A DNA stretch of 51,624 nt from Holtiella tumoricola. GTDB lineage: Bacteria > Bacillota > Clostridia > Lachnospirales > Cellulosilyticaceae. The notes under the pieces are model-generated. The model saw only the letters and a list, made by a program, of their open reading frames with translations. It was not told the DNA's origin and ran no database searches. Positions 43,220 to 51,624 of the stretch are shown here, piece by piece. A program made the position numbers and the translations under genes. Position 1 is the first letter of the stretch. Each line of letters opens with the position of its first letter. The stretch lies in contig NZ_JAQIFT010000004.1 in NCBI RefSeq assembly GCF_027857615.1, positions 1 through 51,624 of the forward strand. The letters are read 5' to 3'.

Positions 43220-45757
43220 TTATAATCCTTTAGAAGTTCTAACACTTGGAAGATAGTTTTTAGCAGTACGTTCTACAAAGATTCGCGTATTAAATGTATT
43301 AAGTGGAAGATTATTGAAGCATACAGATGTCTCACCGTCGAGCACTTCAGGTGAAGTTACAACAGGTGTAGTCGCATCTAAATCTGTGTAAAGGTTGATC
43401 ACATCACCTTTATCTACATTACGGATAACAACTTGGTTATCTGTAGTGCATTCAATTTCAGAAGGTTGAACTTTTCTTGATTGATATGGATAACCTTCTT
43501 CAAAGAGTTCAAATGCATAGATTCTTGTATGTCCGCCACCATTGATGCTAATTTGAGCTGGCTCAATGATTTGTAAACGAATATATCTAGCATCTACAGG
43601 TGTAAAGAGCATTCTGTTAATAATATCTTCAGTATTATCTTTAACTTCATCAACTACAGTATAATTTTCTCCGTCTGTACTTGCAAGAATTTGTAAAGCT
43701 TTTGTATTCCAAATACGTGTTTCACCAGCTTCAGGGTGACCACAGTTAATGATACGATATTGTTTAATGTTTTTAACTTCTTGTAGGTCAAGAGTTAAGT
43801 ACGGTCTGTAATCACGAGAACACCATTTACCACTTCTAATTGTGCCATCAATTACTTTTTCTGGTTCTTGATCTTTTTGTACTTCACCAGAAGCACAAGC
43901 AGTTACACCACAAGATGCAAGTGCAATGTTATTCATATCATAATTAAGTGTGATTGGAGCAGTCTCAATACCAGCAAGGATAGCAGATTTCTTTAATGTT
44001 TCTATTAAAAATGGTTTGATACGAAGTGTACCAACATCTACAGTAAAGTATCTTTCGGCACCATCTTTGAGGCGGAGTACTTTACAATCTTCCATTGCTT
44101 CAAGTTGTTTAAGTGCAGCTTCATTTCTGGCTTCCATTGTTTTAATATCATGAGCTTGTAATGCAATGAGTGCTTCCATAGTGTTTTGACCAGCTTGTCC
44201 CATAAGGCAAGTAGCGTCTAAGAAAGGACGAAGCTCTGCAACAAGTGCACTATTTGTACATTTAGCATCAATTGTATCAATAGCTTTTTCCATTTTAGCA
44301 AATTCAGTAAGAAGTGCTTTGCTAGTTTGGGTTAAATCTGTACCGTTTTCTAAATGAGTAGCAAGGGCTTCAATATCAGATGCTAAGTACCATGACTCAT
44401 CAAATAAGAATGTGCCACTTACACCACCGTCTTCTTTTACATAAGAACAGTTAGAAGCGAAGATTTGAAGTTCGTTAGCAACTTCAGGTGCAATAGCCTT
44501 GAATGAATGTACAAAGCTTGCTTCACAGTCATAGCTTGCTGTATTCCAGTTGTGATCAGCAATACAGAAAAGAGCTTGTTTAGAAGCCTGAGCTTGGTTC
44601 ATAGGGTTTGAGAAGAAACCGTTAATGTTGTCTACATCAGGATTAAGGTTTTCAATTTTACCCATAAGCATTTTTGCATCACAGTAGTCATTAACTGGAT
44701 AGTTCCACCATACAGATAAGTTCTTATCAGAGTTAATCGTACGTTTTGGTGCATCAAATTGTTCTTTAGACACATTAGACATTGTTGCAGAGCCAGTCCA
44801 CATAATTTCAACATCATCATGAAGAAGTTCAACAAAAGGTTTGAAGTATTTCTCCATAGAAGGCCCCCAAGCTTCACAATATCTAGTACCTACAGTAAGA
44901 AGTGGACGCACATCTCCTTTTGGCTTGATAAATTCACTATCTACACGGTTGATGTAACGTGCTTGTTGAGCCCCATCTGGATAGCCACCGATGTCATCAA
45001 ATAAAATACCAAATTGGCGAACGCCAAGATCATAAAGCTGTTCTAACTTTGCAATGGTTGATTTGAAATCTGCTTCAGAGTCTAAATCTATAGAATCACC
45101 AGGGTGGATAGTCCATACAAAGTTTACATTATTCTCATGTCCAACTAAAGCAAGTTCTGCAATTTCTTTTGCTTTATCAGCTGGATAGAGTTCTCTCCAG
45201 TGACTTCTATGATATGGATCATCTTTTGGAGCATAAATGTATGTATTAAGCTTTTGTTCTCCGCCAAATACCATTAAGTCTTTACGATCTTCATGGCTCC
45301 ATGGGAATCCATAGAAACCTTCAATATAACCTCTGTAAAGGATTTGAGGATAATCAGTCATTGATAAAGATTCAATTGTATTATTGTTTAACTGGCTAAA
45401 AATTTTACTAAGTGTAATTACCCCATAATGAATACCATCAATATCACAACCAGCAATTGTAATATCACAATATGTATCACCTGTAATAGAAAGTGTATAA
45501 CCTTCTGTTTTATTAAGTTCTAAAGCAGTAGTAGAAGTTGCTTGGTCTTTTAGATAAATATGAGTTTGACCATCTACTGGTTGCTCTACAAATTCATAAT
45601 TTACGCCAATAGAAGATAGTGCTTTTTCTAATGCATTAAGTGTTGCTGTTTTTGGTTTTGCTTCTGCTAAAATAGCAACATTTTTAGTGATTGTAAGTTG
45701 TTTGTTATTGTAGATAACTTGTTGTGGTACAGGAAAAATAGTGTAAGTCGTACACAT
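43220..45757 (-). CDS. GH84 beta-N-acetylglucosaminidase (NAGidase) with discoidin-like module
   Basis: An 845-residue hexosaminidase. A GH20b/GH84-type N-terminal domain (about 5-130) precedes the NAGidase barrel (about 140-430). YRGYIEGFYGFPW (141-153) binds substrate, and the adjacent catalytic acids Asp254-Asp255 lie in ILFDDIGGYP. WTIHPGDSI and WTGSATMS also fit. The C-terminus holds an F5/8 type C-like domain (about 610-740). Family GH84 removes beta-GlcNAc by substrate-assisted catalysis; clostridial relatives include NagH- and NagJ-type enzymes, which are secreted. This one has no signal peptide, implying intracellular use. GAGAGGT lies upstream of the ATG. The promoter region carries two TAGTAAA words on this strand. 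Confidence 0.92.
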   Translation of the reverse strand: MCTTYTIFPVPQQVIYNNKQLTITKNVAILAEAKPKTATLNALEKALSSIGVNYEFVEQPVDGQTHIYLKDQATSTTALELNKTEGYTLSITGDTYCDITIAGCDIDGIHYGVITLSKIFSQLNNNTIESLSMTDYPQILYRGYIEGFYGFPWSHEDRKDLMVFGGEQKLNTYIYAPKDDPYHRSHWRELYPADKAKEIAELALVGHENNVNFVWTIHPGDSIDLDSEADFKSTIAKLEQLYDLGVRQFGILFDDIGGYPDGAQQARYINRVDSEFIKPKGDVRPLLTVGTRYCEAWGPSMEKYFKPFVELLHDDVEIMWTGSATMSNVSKEQFDAPKRTINSDKNLSVWWNYPVNDYCDAKMLMGKIENLNPDVDNINGFFSNPMNQAQASKQALFCIADHNWNTASYDCEASFVHSFKAIAPEVANELQIFASNCSYVKEDGGVSGTFLFDESWYLASDIEALATHLENGTDLTQTSKALLTEFAKMEKAIDTIDAKCTNSALVAELRPFLDATCLMGQAGQNTMEALIALQAHDIKTMEARNEAALKQLEAMEDCKVLRLKDGAERYFTVDVGTLRIKPFLIETLKKSAILAGIETAPITLNYDMNNIALASCGVTACASGEVQKDQEPEKVIDGTIRSGKWCSRDYRPYLTLDLQEVKNIKQYRIINCGHPEAGETRIWNTKALQILASTDGENYTVVDEVKDNTEDIINRMLFTPVDARYIRLQIIEPAQISINGGGHTRIYAFELFEEGYPYQSRKVQPSEIECTTDNQVVIRNVDKGDVINLYTDLDATTPVVTSPEVLDGETSVCFNNLPLNTFNTRIFVERTAKNYLPSVRTSKGL

Positions 45758-46078
45758 GATGAATACCTCTCTTAAAATTAATATGTTTAGATTGTAACTA
45801 TTAATATTTTACTATATTTTTTACTATTTTTCATGTACTTTTTATAATTTAGGTATTGTCACTAGAATTTGGCCTCTGAGTTTGTAAAATCTATATGAAA
45901 AATAGTATATCAAATTAGAATTTACAATAAAAACTAGCATAGAAACTATATGAAGAAAAAGGTTTCCAAAAATAAATTATAAAAAATAAAATTCAGATAA
46001 AATTTTCAGTGGTTTTTTTAGTAAACATATGATAATATAAGGTAAAATAAAGTAAAAAAACACTAAGGAGTTGATTAA
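45758..46078. promoter_or_regulatory. Divergent control region between GH84 and galK
   Basis: A 321-bp AT-rich region with no gene. Two minus-strand TAGTAAA copies (45808-45814 and 45820-45826) face the GH84 gene. T7-AGTAAA (46013-46025) faces galK, between a weak -35 (TTCAGT, 46005-46010) and -10 (TATGAT, 46028-46033). The arrangement would allow one regulator to control both directions. Confidence 0.45.
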
Positions 46079-47242
46079 ATGGATTTTGCAGAAATGAGTT
46101 CAAAGTTCCAAGAGGAATTTGGTAAAGCTGCAGACAGAAAATACTTTGCACCTGGTAGAATTAATATTATAGGTGAGCATATTGACTATAATGGAGGGCT
46201 AGTTTTCCCAAGTCCTATTACCTTAGGAACCTATGCTTTAGTAGGTAAAAGAGAAGATAAGTTAGTAAGGGCCTACTCAATAAACTTTGAAGAAATAGGG
46301 ATTATTGAATTTAGCTTAGATAACTTAGAATACAATAAAGAACATAACTGGGTAAATTATTTAAAAGGTGTGGCAAAAGCACTTATTGAAGAAGATTATG
46401 CGTTACAACATGGATTTGACATTGTTGTATATGGCAATATACCAAATGGTTCAGGTCTATCTTCTTCAGCATCACTTGAAATGCTTTCTGTTACAATTTT
46501 TAAAGATTTATTTGAATTACCAATTACACCAGTTGAAGCTGCGTTATTAGGTAAAAAAGTTGAAAATCAATACATAGGCGTAAATAGTGGAATCATGGAT
46601 CAATTTGCCATTGCTTTAGGAAAAAAAGATCATGTGATTTTATTAGATTGTAATACATTAGAATACTCTTATCATCCATTACAATTAGAAAAACATAGCA
46701 TTGTTATTATGAATACTAATAAACGTAGAGAATTAGCTGATTCTAAATATAATGAAAGACGTAGTGAATGTGAAAGTGCTTTAGAAAAACTTCAAACAGT
46801 ATGCACGGCAAATAACCTTTGTGAGATTACTTTAGAAGAATTAGAAGCCAATAAAGAACTTTTAACAGAAGTTGAATACCGTAGAGTACACCATGTTATT
46901 ACAGAGAATGCGCGTGTAAAACAAGCTACAACAGCTTTAGCTGAAGGCGACTTAGTTCAATTAGGCCAATTACTTAATGGTTCTCATACTTCACTTTGTA
47001 AAGATTATGAAGTAACAGGTATTGAATTAGATACATTAGCTGAAGCTGCTTGGCAAGCAGAAGGTGTACTTGGAGCACGTATGACAGGTGCTGGTTTTGG
47101 TGGATGTGGTATCGCACTTGTAGAAAATGAAAGCGTAGATAACTTTATTGAACAAGTAGGCAAAAAGTATAAAGAAGTTATTGGATATGAAGCTTCTTTC
47201 TTTGTAGCGAATATAGGAGATGGACCAATTAGAGTGGATTAA
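46079..47242 (+). CDS. galK: Galactokinase
   Basis: This 387-residue GHMP-family kinase phosphorylates alpha-D-galactose at C1 with ATP. The substrate motif GRINIIGEHIDYNGG (26-40) is the galactokinase signature. GSGLSSSASLE (about 123-133) is the phosphate-binding loop, and MTGAGFGGCG (about 335-344) is the third GHMP motif. The length is normal. AAGGAG lies 9 bases before the ATG. It is followed 20 bp later by galT, forming two steps of the Leloir pathway in one transcript. galE is not in the window. Confidence 0.96.
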   Translation: MDFAEMSSKFQEEFGKAADRKYFAPGRINIIGEHIDYNGGLVFPSPITLGTYALVGKREDKLVRAYSINFEEIGIIEFSLDNLEYNKEHNWVNYLKGVAKALIEEDYALQHGFDIVVYGNIPNGSGLSSSASLEMLSVTIFKDLFELPITPVEAALLGKKVENQYIGVNSGIMDQFAIALGKKDHVILLDCNTLEYSYHPLQLEKHSIVIMNTNKRRELADSKYNERRSECESALEKLQTVCTANNLCEITLEELEANKELLTEVEYRRVHHVITENARVKQATTALAEGDLVQLGQLLNGSHTSLCKDYEVTGIELDTLAEAAWQAEGVLGARMTGAGFGGCGIALVENESVDNFIEQVGKKYKEVIGYEASFFVANIGDGPIRVD

Positions 47243-47262
47243 TTCCTAGGAGGCGTGTAAAG

Positions 47263-48765
47263 ATGGAAAAGAATTTAACTAAGAAGTTATGTGGGTTTAT
47301 CGATAGACTTATAGAACTTAATATAGAGAATCATCTTATTGAAGAAATGGATGCAATCTACATTAGAAATAGAGTGTTAGCACTTTTTAAAGAAGACTAT
47401 TATGAGGTTTCAGAAAAAGTAGAAACCAATCAATATGAAACTTTAGATGCACTTTTAGAGATTGCACTTGAAAAAGAACTTATTGAAGAACATATGGCGG
47501 CTAAGGATCAATTCATTAGCCACCTTATGGATCTATTTTTAGATAAACCATCTGGAGTGAATAGAAAGTTCTTTGCACTTTACAAAGATGACATAAAAGC
47601 TGCGACAGATTATTTCTATGAACTTAGCCAACTTTCTACTTATATCAAGGTGAGACAGTTAGCGAAAAACAAACAATTTAATGTGGATTCTCCATATGGA
47701 GAAATTCAAATTACAATTAACTTATCAAAACCAGAAAAAGATCCTAAGCAAATTGCACTAGAAAGATTAGCTCCAAGTAGTAATTACCCAACATGTCTTT
47801 TATGTCAAGAAAATGAAGGATATGAAGGTACAATCAAACACCCAGATCGAGCAAATCACCGTATGATTCGTTTAGAATTAAATAATAAAAAATGGCTTAT
47901 GCAGTATTCACCATACTTATATTACAATGAGCATTGTATTATATTATCTGATACGCATACACCAATGCAAATTACAGCAAGCACTTTCAATAATTTATTA
48001 GACTTTACAACACAGTTTCCACACTATTTCATAGGTTCTAATGCAGATTTACCTATTGTTGGAGGATCTATTCTTTCACATGAACATTACCAAGGTGGAC
48101 GTCATACATTCCCTATGGATGAAGCAACAACACTCTTTGAGTTCACTTTACCTAAATACAAAAGTATTCAAGGGAAAGTTGTAAACTGGCCTCTTTCAAC
48201 GATTGAGCTAGTAGGTGAGTCAACAGAAGAATTAGCGAAATGTAGCGATGAAATCTTAAAGCTTTGGAGAGCATATAGTGATCCAATATGTGATATTTTA
48301 GCCTATACAGAAGATACACCACATAATACGATTACACCAATTTGTAAGCGTGAAGGCAGTAAGTATGTGATGCGATTAGTACTTCGTAATAATCGTACAA
48401 CAGATGAACATCCGCTAGGAATATTCCATCCACATCAAGATGTACAACATATTAAGAAAGAAAATATTGGACTGATTGAAGTAATGGGACTCGCTATTTT
48501 ACCAGGTAGACTTCTAACTGAATTAGAAGAAGTGAAGAAGTATGTACGTGGAGAAGTAGCTGACGTAGCAGAAAATCATATGCTTTGGGCAGATGGATTA
48601 AAAGCTACTTATAATGAAGAAATGGATATAGAACAGTATATTAAGCAAGCACTTGGAGATAAATTCGTAAGAGTACTTGAAGATGCTGGTGTTTATAAAT
48701 TAAATGAAGAAGGTATAGCTGGATTCAAACGCTTTATTGAAACCTTTGGAAATTTAACAGAATAA
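47263..48765 (+). CDS. galT: UDP-glucose--hexose-1-phosphate uridylyltransferase (Firmicutes GalT type)
   Basis: This 500-residue enzyme transfers UMP between UDP-glucose and galactose-1-phosphate. Its length and N-terminal helical extension (about 1-140) are those of the long Gram-positive GalT family rather than the 350-residue E. coli type. TCLLCQENEGYEGT (near 184), the histidine-rich SHEHYQGGRH (about 271-280) and TPHNTITPI are the conserved active-site blocks. AGGAGG precedes the ATG, and it is cotranscribed with galK. Confidence 0.94.
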   Translation: MEKNLTKKLCGFIDRLIELNIENHLIEEMDAIYIRNRVLALFKEDYYEVSEKVETNQYETLDALLEIALEKELIEEHMAAKDQFISHLMDLFLDKPSGVNRKFFALYKDDIKAATDYFYELSQLSTYIKVRQLAKNKQFNVDSPYGEIQITINLSKPEKDPKQIALERLAPSSNYPTCLLCQENEGYEGTIKHPDRANHRMIRLELNNKKWLMQYSPYLYYNEHCIILSDTHTPMQITASTFNNLLDFTTQFPHYFIGSNADLPIVGGSILSHEHYQGGRHTFPMDEATTLFEFTLPKYKSIQGKVVNWPLSTIELVGESTEELAKCSDEILKLWRAYSDPICDILAYTEDTPHNTITPICKREGSKYVMRLVLRNNRTTDEHPLGIFHPHQDVQHIKKENIGLIEVMGLAILPGRLLTELEEVKKYVRGEVADVAENHMLWADGLKATYNEEMDIEQYIKQALGDKFVRVLEDAGVYKLNEEGIAGFKRFIETFGNLTE

Positions 48766-48779
48766 ATATTTTATGGAGT

Positions 48780-48990
48780 GAAAACGTAGTAGTTGAGATA
48801 AATCGGTCGGCACTACGTGTGTGCTTTCGCTTTTGCTCAAATGGACTAAGAATGTGTAAACTCATATTTAGTCAGAACGTGCGAAAACTCGCTGACGCTC
48901 AAACACTCGCACAAAACCCTTCCTTCATATTCGCTAACACATTCTAAGTCCATCCTCGAAAAAAGCTCCAGTGAGGTCACCCACGCATCA
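48780..48990. repeat. Compositionally distinct intergenic block with nested inverted repeats
   Basis: In the 321-bp gap after galT, about 200 bp are richer in CG dinucleotides and C than the surroundings. ATGGACTAAGAATGTGT (48841-48857) is repeated in inverted form at 48937-48953 with one mismatch. GTGCGA/TCGCAC (48879-48884 with 48907-48912) is nested inside. No reading frame or promoter is convincing. It may be an interspersed palindromic repeat or a small mobile-element relic; copy number elsewhere is unknown. Confidence 0.5.
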
Positions 48991-49018
48991 CCGCCCTCCG
49001 GAAATTATTTAACTGTAA

Positions 49019-49050
49019 AAGGCAACGACTTTTGATCAAGTCGTTGCCTT
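49019..49050. terminator. Terminator of the MATE transporter gene (possibly also galK-galT)
   Basis: A perfect 13-bp stem (49019-49031 with 49038-49050) has a 6-nt loop, 36 bp past the MATE stop codon. The flanking A-run gives a T-run on the minus strand. Confidence 0.8.
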
Positions 49051-49086
49051 GTTTATGTTGTCTCTATTATTAGGTGTGATATGTGC

Positions 49087-50430
49087 TTAGGCAGAAACAT
49101 CTAGAGTATGATTTAAGTGTCTATTGCTGTAGAGCTGTTTAACACTGAAGAATACTGCAAAGATGATAAGTTCTGTAACTGGTAGTACGAGCCAGATGCC
49201 TGCTTCTCCTAAGAAATGTGGAAGTATGAGGAGAAGGATGAAGATAAGTCCAATACCTCGTAAAAATGCCATGATTGTAGAGTAGAAAGAACATTCTATG
49301 GACTGGAAGTAATACATAAGTACTGTATTGAATCCAGTAAAGGCAAAGGCGAAGAAGTAAAGGCGTATAGCCAGTGCACCTTGTTCAATTACTTGAGGGT
49401 CAGTAGAGACTAAAGCACTGATAATAGGTCTAGAGAATAGGTCTAATAGGATAAAGGAAATAAGACCTGCGCTACCAGCTACCCACATTGCGTAGTTATT
49501 GGCAAGTTTCATCACCCCGAAATTCTTAAGACCAAAGTTAAGGCTAATAATAGGCTGGCTAGCTTGTGCCATACCACCAAATAGGCCTTTGGCGATGAAG
49601 GCGATATTAGAAATGACACTAAATATGGCTACAGCGGTTGCACCACTTACTTTCATAAGGGCTAGATTAATGAGAAAGATTGTAACACCCGTAGATATTT
49701 CTAATAAACTAGCACCTAAACCATTTTTAATCATACGAATAAATAAATTTATATCAAAATACGATTTTGTAAAATGAACTGTATTTTTTTTCATAATAAA
49801 GTGTAACCAAAGTATACACATGCTAATGGTAAATCCAATAGCGGTTGCTAGGCCTGCACCAAATGTTCCCCAACCAAGAGGTATAATGAAAATATAGTCT
49901 AAAATAATATTAATCAGATTACCGGTCATACCCGCAACCATAACAAGTTTTGGATTACCATCTGAGCGAACAAGCACAGTTAGACTACCTGCAAGCATAT
50001 AGAATAAGACACCATAGCATACGGGGATTAAGTAGCCAATAACGTCTTTTAATATAGTCGTATCTGCTCCTAATAGTAGGGCTAATTCTTTAGTAAAAAG
50101 GATACTTAGTAGAGTGAACAAAGTACCGAGTAATGTAACTGTGGAAATAGCCATAGTCAACGTTTTATGGGCTCCATCTAGATTTCCTTCTCCTTTTAAA
50201 ACGCCAATTGTAATAGAAGCACCTACCCCAATTAAAATAGCTAATGCAGAATAAATGGTGAAGATAGGAAGAGAAATGTTTAAAGCTGCAAGTCCATTAC
50301 TACCTTCCCCTAACGATACAAATAGAACATCAGCCAAGCAGTATAAGCTATAGGTTACCATACCGATAACAGTAGGTAATAAATAGCTTACGTAGTTTTG
50401 CCATACCGTTTTTTTCATTGAATGATTCAC
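49087..50430 (-). CDS. MATE family multidrug efflux transporter
   Basis: This 447-residue inner-membrane antiporter of the MATE family (MatE domains) has about twelve helices in two similar halves (GNLINIILDYIFI, the classic MATE signature, near 175; QPIISLNFGLKNFGVM near 290). It exports cationic drugs or metabolites using Na+ or H+. The GTG at 50430 is chosen as start because AAGGAG lies exactly eight bases upstream; the ATG four codons later is farther away. It is monocistronic, and the substrate is not predictable. Confidence 0.93.
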   Translation of the reverse strand: MNHSMKKTVWQNYVSYLLPTVIGMVTYSLYCLADVLFVSLGEGSNGLAALNISLPIFTIYSALAILIGVGASITIGVLKGEGNLDGAHKTLTMAISTVTLLGTLFTLLSILFTKELALLLGADTTILKDVIGYLIPVCYGVLFYMLAGSLTVLVRSDGNPKLVMVAGMTGNLINIILDYIFIIPLGWGTFGAGLATAIGFTISMCILWLHFIMKKNTVHFTKSYFDINLFIRMIKNGLGASLLEISTGVTIFLINLALMKVSGATAVAIFSVISNIAFIAKGLFGGMAQASQPIISLNFGLKNFGVMKLANNYAMWVAGSAGLISFILLDLFSRPIISALVSTDPQVIEQGALAIRLYFFAFAFTGFNTVLMYYFQSIECSFYSTIMAFLRGIGLIFILLLILPHFLGEAGIWLVLPVTELIIFAVFFSVKQLYSNRHLNHTLDVSA

Positions 50431-50577
50431 GATAAAATCTCCTTATGTAAAACAAATTTAATTGCCTCATTTATTCTAAGTCTATCATATAGAGAATGCA
50501 ATTATTTTGTGACAAAAATATGGATTAACATATATAATAGTAGATACTTATATTTATTAAGAGAGAAGGCGTAAAAG

Positions 50578-51018
50578 ATGAGATTTGAAAGATTAACGAA
50601 AGAACATCTAAATGAAATAGCTAATATCTATATTAAGGCATTTAATGCACCACCATGGAATGATAAATGGACAATACAAACTGCAAGTAAAAGGCTTTCA
50701 CAAATGTTAAGTCATGAGGCTTCATATGGTTTAGTAGCCTATGAAGAAGACAAGCTTGTTGGCATGATATTAGGATATGAAGAACAATACTATGATGGGA
50801 TTAAGTTTGAAATAAAAGAGTTTTGTACCGATCCTACACTTAGTGGTGGCGGAAGAGGCACAAAACTCCTTAATGAATTTGAAAAGCACCTTTATGAAAA
50901 AGGTATTAATGATATTGTTTTATTAACCTGTAGAGCTGAGGCTACACAGGGGTACTATCAACGTAGAGGTTATAAAGACTACGAAGATATGGTGTTAATG
51001 GGTAAGAAGAGTAATTAA
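50578..51018 (+). CDS. GNAT-family N-acetyltransferase
   Basis: This 146-residue GNAT-fold enzyme transfers an acetyl group from acetyl-CoA to an amine. The acetyl-CoA loop appears as FCTDPTLSGGGRGTKLLNEFE (about 80-100; the usual R/Q-x-x-G-x-G/A is GGGRGT). The C-terminal strand LLTCRAEATQGYYQRRGYKDYEDMVLMGK follows. The length is normal, and it is preceded by GAGAAGG. The substrate is unknown. It is convergent with the DUF305 gene, their stop codons being adjacent. Confidence 0.9.
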   Translation: MRFERLTKEHLNEIANIYIKAFNAPPWNDKWTIQTASKRLSQMLSHEASYGLVAYEEDKLVGMILGYEEQYYDGIKFEIKEFCTDPTLSGGGRGTKLLNEFEKHLYEKGINDIVLLTCRAEATQGYYQRRGYKDYEDMVLMGKKSN

Positions 51019-51624
51019 TTATTTTTGAAGAGTAGCAAGTAAAGTTTGCATTTGTTTAATTTGTGCTTGTTGCTCTTTAACTATGTTTTTAGCTATTTTT
51101 TTAACTGCACGATTATGGCTATATTCGAGAATGTTTTGAGCCATTTCAACTGCACCTTCATGATGAGGAATCATTTCAGCAATGAAATCTGCATCATCGT
51201 TACAAGTAGCAACAAGAGCTTTCATCTTTTTAATCATAGATTCATTGATTTCTTTATATTTAGCTAAATATTTAGCTTCTTCTTCATTTGCGCAAGAATT
51301 ATTTTTGTCGCATTTACAATTTTTTGTTTTTAATTTTTCTTCAAGTTTAGTCATTTGTCCTACTTGAGCTTTTTGGCTTTCTACAATAGAAGTTGCAATG
51401 GCTTTAACTTCATCATTTTTTGCAGTTTTTAAGATGTTTTCAGCCATTGAAATACCTAATTCATGATGAGGAATCATTTCTTCTAAGAAGTCAATATCAA
51501 CGAATCCAGATGGTTGAAGTTTTGAAGTGGTTTCTTCGTAACCAGCCATAGCCTTTTCAAATGCTTTATAGTAGCCTGTTTGTTTACAGTTAGGAGTAGG
51601 GGCAGGCATTGGTTTAGTATTTTC
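51019..51624 (-). CDS. DUF305 family protein with duplicated EMIPHHE motif (5' end outside window)
   Basis: At least 201 residues; the frame stays open to the window edge. The first visible ATG (51609) has no ribosome-binding site, so the N-terminus is probably missing. Two DUF305 units are present: FLEEMIPHHELGISMAENIL near the start and FIAEMIPHHEGAVEMAQNIL near the end. They are joined by a helical stretch with a Cys cluster (NCKCDKNNSC). The family (PF03713) has a four-helix, ferritin-like fold and includes copper-binding envelope proteins. Repeated His-His-Glu and Met plus the Cys cluster fit metal binding here. No secretion signal can be judged because the start is absent. Confidence 0.85.
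   Translation of the reverse strand, partial: ENTKPMPAPTPNCKQTGYYKAFEKAMAGYEETTSKLQPSGFVDIDFLEEMIPHHELGISMAENILKTAKNDEVKAIATSIVESQKAQVGQMTKLEEKLKTKNCKCDKNNSCANEEEAKYLAKYKEINESMIKKMKALVATCNDDADFIAEMIPHHEGAVEMAQNILEYSHNRAVKKIAKNIVKEQQAQIKQMQTLLATLQK

Noticed and set aside
45758..46078. Classical LacI/CcpA-type operator with central CG
   Set aside because: No CG-centred palindrome was found in the divergent region; only the AT-only TAGTAAA-type word recurs.
1..51624. CRISPR array, transposase or integrase
   Set aside because: No regularly spaced repeats and no protein with such motifs were found in the window.

Overview
The window is AT-rich DNA with strong AGGAGG-type ribosome-binding sites, T-tract terminators and short operon gaps. 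It looks like a Gram-positive anaerobe of the Clostridia, most plausibly a gut or rumen Lachnospirales bacterium. A Cellulosilyticum-like organism is my best guess, but I cannot verify a species. No rRNA, intact tRNA, transposase, integrase or CRISPR array was found.

Most of the window (about 1.4-11.1 kb and 19.5-48.8 kb) is a large locus for using complex, probably host-derived, glycans. Minus-strand genes at 1.4-4.4 kb encode a GH109-type alpha-N-acetylgalactosaminidase and a GH123-like protein. A divergent plus-strand operon (4.6-11.1 kb) encodes two GH29 alpha-L-fucosidases, a GH18 enzyme and an 853-residue transglutaminase-fold protein. A second minus-strand operon (19.5-24.4 kb) carries a GH33 sialidase, a DUF4838 protein and a second GH123-like protein, and diverges from a DUF3863-type protein. 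A 13-kb plus-strand operon (27.4-40.8 kb) encodes a transport system with two unusual large solute-binding proteins, two permease pairs and three accessory envelope proteins (beta-propeller/TPR, Yip1, DUF5696). It has no ATPase, so a shared one elsewhere is inferred. A LacI-type regulator follows, then a minus-strand GH84 hexosaminidase with galactose mutarotase, and a divergent galK-galT pair. Every glycosidase starts directly in its catalytic domain without a signal peptide. The inferred scheme is uptake of intact oligosaccharides, intracellular removal of sialic acid, fucose, GalNAc and GlcNAc, and galactose entry into the Leloir pathway.

The locus is interrupted at 11.1-19.5 kb. Two tRNA 3'-half-like sequences (about 11.1 and 16.25 kb) flank a two-component system and an FtsX-type ABC exporter, which suggests an acquired block. 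Next come a phage-type amidase, a non-coding stretch of about 560 bp that folds into many hairpins and is the best candidate here for an undescribed element, and a divergent DeoR regulator/HAD phosphatase pair with a clear operator-like direct repeat.

The edges hold ordinary genes: an AI-2E family permease on the left; a MATE transporter, a GNAT acetyltransferase and a DUF305 protein running off the window on the right. A compositionally odd 200-bp intergenic block at about 48.8-49.0 kb looks like an interspersed repeat.
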